From the NCBI GenBank assembly GCA_933822405.4, contig CAKOGP040002042.1:1-10632 (forward strand): 10,632 nt of DNA. The letters run 5' to 3'. Made by a program: the position numbers and the translations under genes. Shown piece after piece: positions 9,371 through 10,632 of the stretch. The notes under the pieces were generated by a model. That model was given only the letters and a program-made list of their open reading frames with translations. It searched no databases and was not told where the DNA came from. Positions within the stretch are counted from its first letter, which is position 1. Each line of letters starts with the position of its first letter. The DNA comes from Cylindrotheca closterium (taxonomy: Eukaryota; Bacillariophyta; Bacillariophyceae; Bacillariales; Bacillariaceae).

Positions 9371-9702
9371 TCACACAGTCGAAGCCTTGCTTGGAATTGG
9401 ACAATTGTCGGACCGCTCAGAATCAACAGCATCTTGCAATCCCGCTTCAATAATCAAACTATCAATAGCTGGACATTCCGTTAGAAGAAAGTCTTAAACA
9501 AAGATTAAATGAAAATAGGGCTTCACGTACTATTGTCAAGGCTATCAAGCCGCGATGATATTTTTTGCATTCGACCAATGATTGATTCTTCAATGGAGTC
9601 AACCTCCGTGCGCATATGGTCCATTATCTTCTTTACCATTGCTTGATGGTCAACAGTCGGATTTCTTGCAGAATGGTCATCAGTTGCTGATCTTTTCACC
9701 AT
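9371..9702 (-). CDS. HSBP1: Heat shock factor binding protein 1 homologue
   Basis: Two exons on the minus strand: 9702 to 9531 and 9468 to 9371, 270 nt in all (89 aa plus stop). The 62-bp intron (9530-9469) starts GTACGT and ends CCAG. Without splicing the frame stops a few codons into the intron, which would cut the protein just before the end of its coiled coil. The spliced protein carries the HSBP1 hallmark: a helical lead (MVKKIMDHM, 22-30), then ESIIGRMQKISSRLDSLDN (39-57), then TIDSLIIEAG (58-67). This matches the conserved pattern IIGR-x-DDMSSRID-x-LE-x-x-I-x-DL of the family. HSBP1 is a small trimeric or hexameric coiled-coil protein that binds the trimerisation region of heat shock factor and dampens its activity. 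It also has an actin-regulatory (WASH complex assembly) role in animals. Diatoms have many HSF genes, which makes the partner plausible. The C-terminal tail (DAVDSERSDNCPIPSKASTV) is poorly conserved. A start at Met22 is possible. Confidence 0.87.
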
Positions 9703-9993
9703 GCTTGTATCTACCGGCAAGTATATATACAATAAAATACCAGGACAAGGTACGAACAAACTAATTTTGCGCGATTGGTTTCCTTTTCAAATAACTTTTG
9801 AATCAGCGTCGCATGTCGCATTTCAACAGGTCGGCACTCTATAGCCATCGTCTGTCATTCGTCCTTCACGTATGTCGGTCGCACGTAAACGGGCGAAAGG
9901 ACTCATTCTCTGGGAGCACCACAACGCAAAACGCGCGCCTAAAATGTGTCCGTTAACATTTTTTTAGGAATGTCTGTCTGTAGTATCGTCCTC
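9703..9993 (-). promoter_or_regulatory. Presumed 5' region of HSBP1
   Basis: About 290 bp upstream of the HSBP1 ATG on the minus strand, with no gene seen. It should hold the promoter and 5' UTR. A TATATATA run lies at 9722-9729, only about 20 bp before the ATG, which is too close for an ordinary TATA box serving this start. No heat shock element (alternating nGAAn blocks) was recognised. The far end abuts the GC-rich minisatellite. Confidence 0.35.
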
Positions 9994-10279
9994 AAACGGG
10001 CACGCCCCGTGCGTGAGTTTCACGCATCAACGGGCACGCCCCGCGGGTGAGTTTCACTCGAAGTCGCGTAAGTTTCATTCGACAACGGGCACGCCCCGCG
10101 TGAGTTTCACGCGACAACGGGCACGCCCCGCGTGAAGTCGCGTGAGTTTCACGCATAAACGGGCACGGCCCGTGTCATTTTCACGCGACAATGGGCACTC
10201 CCCGCATCGCTTGAGTTTCATGCGAAGTGGCGTGAGTTTCACGCGTCAACGGGCACGCCCCGCGTGAGTTTCACGCGAC
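9994..10279. repeat. GC-rich minisatellite with two palindromes per unit
   Basis: Seven copies of a 13-bp block, consensus CGGGCACGCCCCG, start at 9997, 10031, 10086, 10118, 10160, 10192 and 10250. The minimal period is 32 bp (10086 to 10118, 10160 to 10192). Longer spacings (42, 55, 58 bp) come from extra half-units. Between blocks lies a second block, GCGTGAGTTTCACGC, a perfect 6-bp-stem palindrome around a 3-bp loop, in exact or mutated copies (GGGTGAGTTTCACTC, GCGTAAGTTTCATTC, GCTTGAGTTTCATGC). The first block can also pair CGGG with CCCG around a five-base loop. Several copies show paired changes. It has no coding potential and is much richer in GC than the flanks. Confidence 0.92.
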
Positions 10280-10632
10280 GTTGCATGTGGTTTTGAACTA
10301 GTCGAACAATCCTTGGTTAAACCAAGCGTATGCTAAACCCCAGTAATCCCCAAGTCAATGACGAAATATGAGTTTTTACGTTCCAAAAGAAACTATTCAA
10401 GTACGAGGTTTTCGACACGTGCGATCGGACTTTGATCGTGCGTGATGTCGGGATTCGACGCAAGTCTGTCGGACAATCTGTATCCACACAAAAAGGTACA
10501 AGTGGAATATTGATGTTGTGTACGATGCAGTAGGGAATAATGCAAGATGTCCCAAAGTACTGCATTCAACACAGAATTGTTGTAGAAGTCGAATCGAGTT
10601 CTGTAAACAAGGGATTTTCCAAGGGAAAATCG
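10280..10632. other. Right-end region without a recognised gene
   Basis: No convincing gene is seen. The longest open frame (minus strand, 10317-10565) has no domain or family resemblance and is probably chance. The stretch holds a 15-bp palindrome, CTTGGTTAAACCAAG, at 10312-10326 and a stem-loop at 10613-10631 (GATTTTCC, loop AAG, GGAAAATC). It may be upstream sequence of a gene beyond the window. Confidence 0.4.

Noticed and set aside
9722..9730. TATATATA as a TATA box for HSBP1
   Set aside because: It lies only about 20 bp before the ATG on the minus strand, so transcription would begin inside the coding sequence. It could only serve a start at Met22.
9994..10279. CRISPR array
   Set aside because: The repeats are palindromic and regularly spaced, but the intervals between them are themselves repeats, not unique spacers. 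The setting is a eukaryotic nuclear genome.
10317..10565. 82-codon open frame on the minus strand
   Set aside because: No domain, motif or plausible splice continuation; composition looks like chance translation.

Overview
This is a stretch of eukaryotic nuclear DNA, most likely from a diatom or a close stramenopile relative. The evidence is many short GT-AG introns (about 56-88 bp), closely packed genes on both strands, and a CRAL-TRIO protein fused to the diatom-typical DUF6824 domain. The assignment is inferred from gene content; no ribosomal or organelle marker is present, and I cannot name the species.

Layout. (1) 1-650: the decayed 3' part of a DDE-type transposase gene. (2) 811-998: an AT-rich fold-back repeat built from the motif ACGACAAA and its reverse complement. 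(3) 1294-3038, plus strand: a three-exon gene for a CRAL-TRIO (Sec14-like) plus DUF6824 protein of about 534 aa. (4) 3191-9127, plus strand: an eleven-exon gene for a DENND4-type Rab exchange factor of about 1760 aa. It has MABP/uDENN, cDENN, dDENN, a PPR-like segment and a C-terminal pair of CxxC motifs. (5) 9371-9702, minus strand: a small two-exon gene for a heat-shock-factor-binding protein (HSBP1) homologue of 89 aa, convergent with the DENND4 gene. (6) 9994-10279: a GC-rich minisatellite in which each unit carries two small palindromes, about 300 bp upstream of the HSBP1 start. (7) 10280-10632: no gene seen, two small palindromes.

The open frames that look like separate genes between 3191 and 9127 are exons of one gene. 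All eleven exons join in frame, summing to 5283 nt (1761 codons with stop), and every junction restores a recognisable domain. The same holds for the CRAL-TRIO gene (1602 nt) and HSBP1 (270 nt). The three intact genes have no obvious shared pathway: one is predicted to bind lipid, one to act on Rab GTPases in membrane traffic, and one to take part in heat-shock regulation. They look like ordinary neighbours in a compact genome. The most unusual material is the two structured repeats and the domain architectures.
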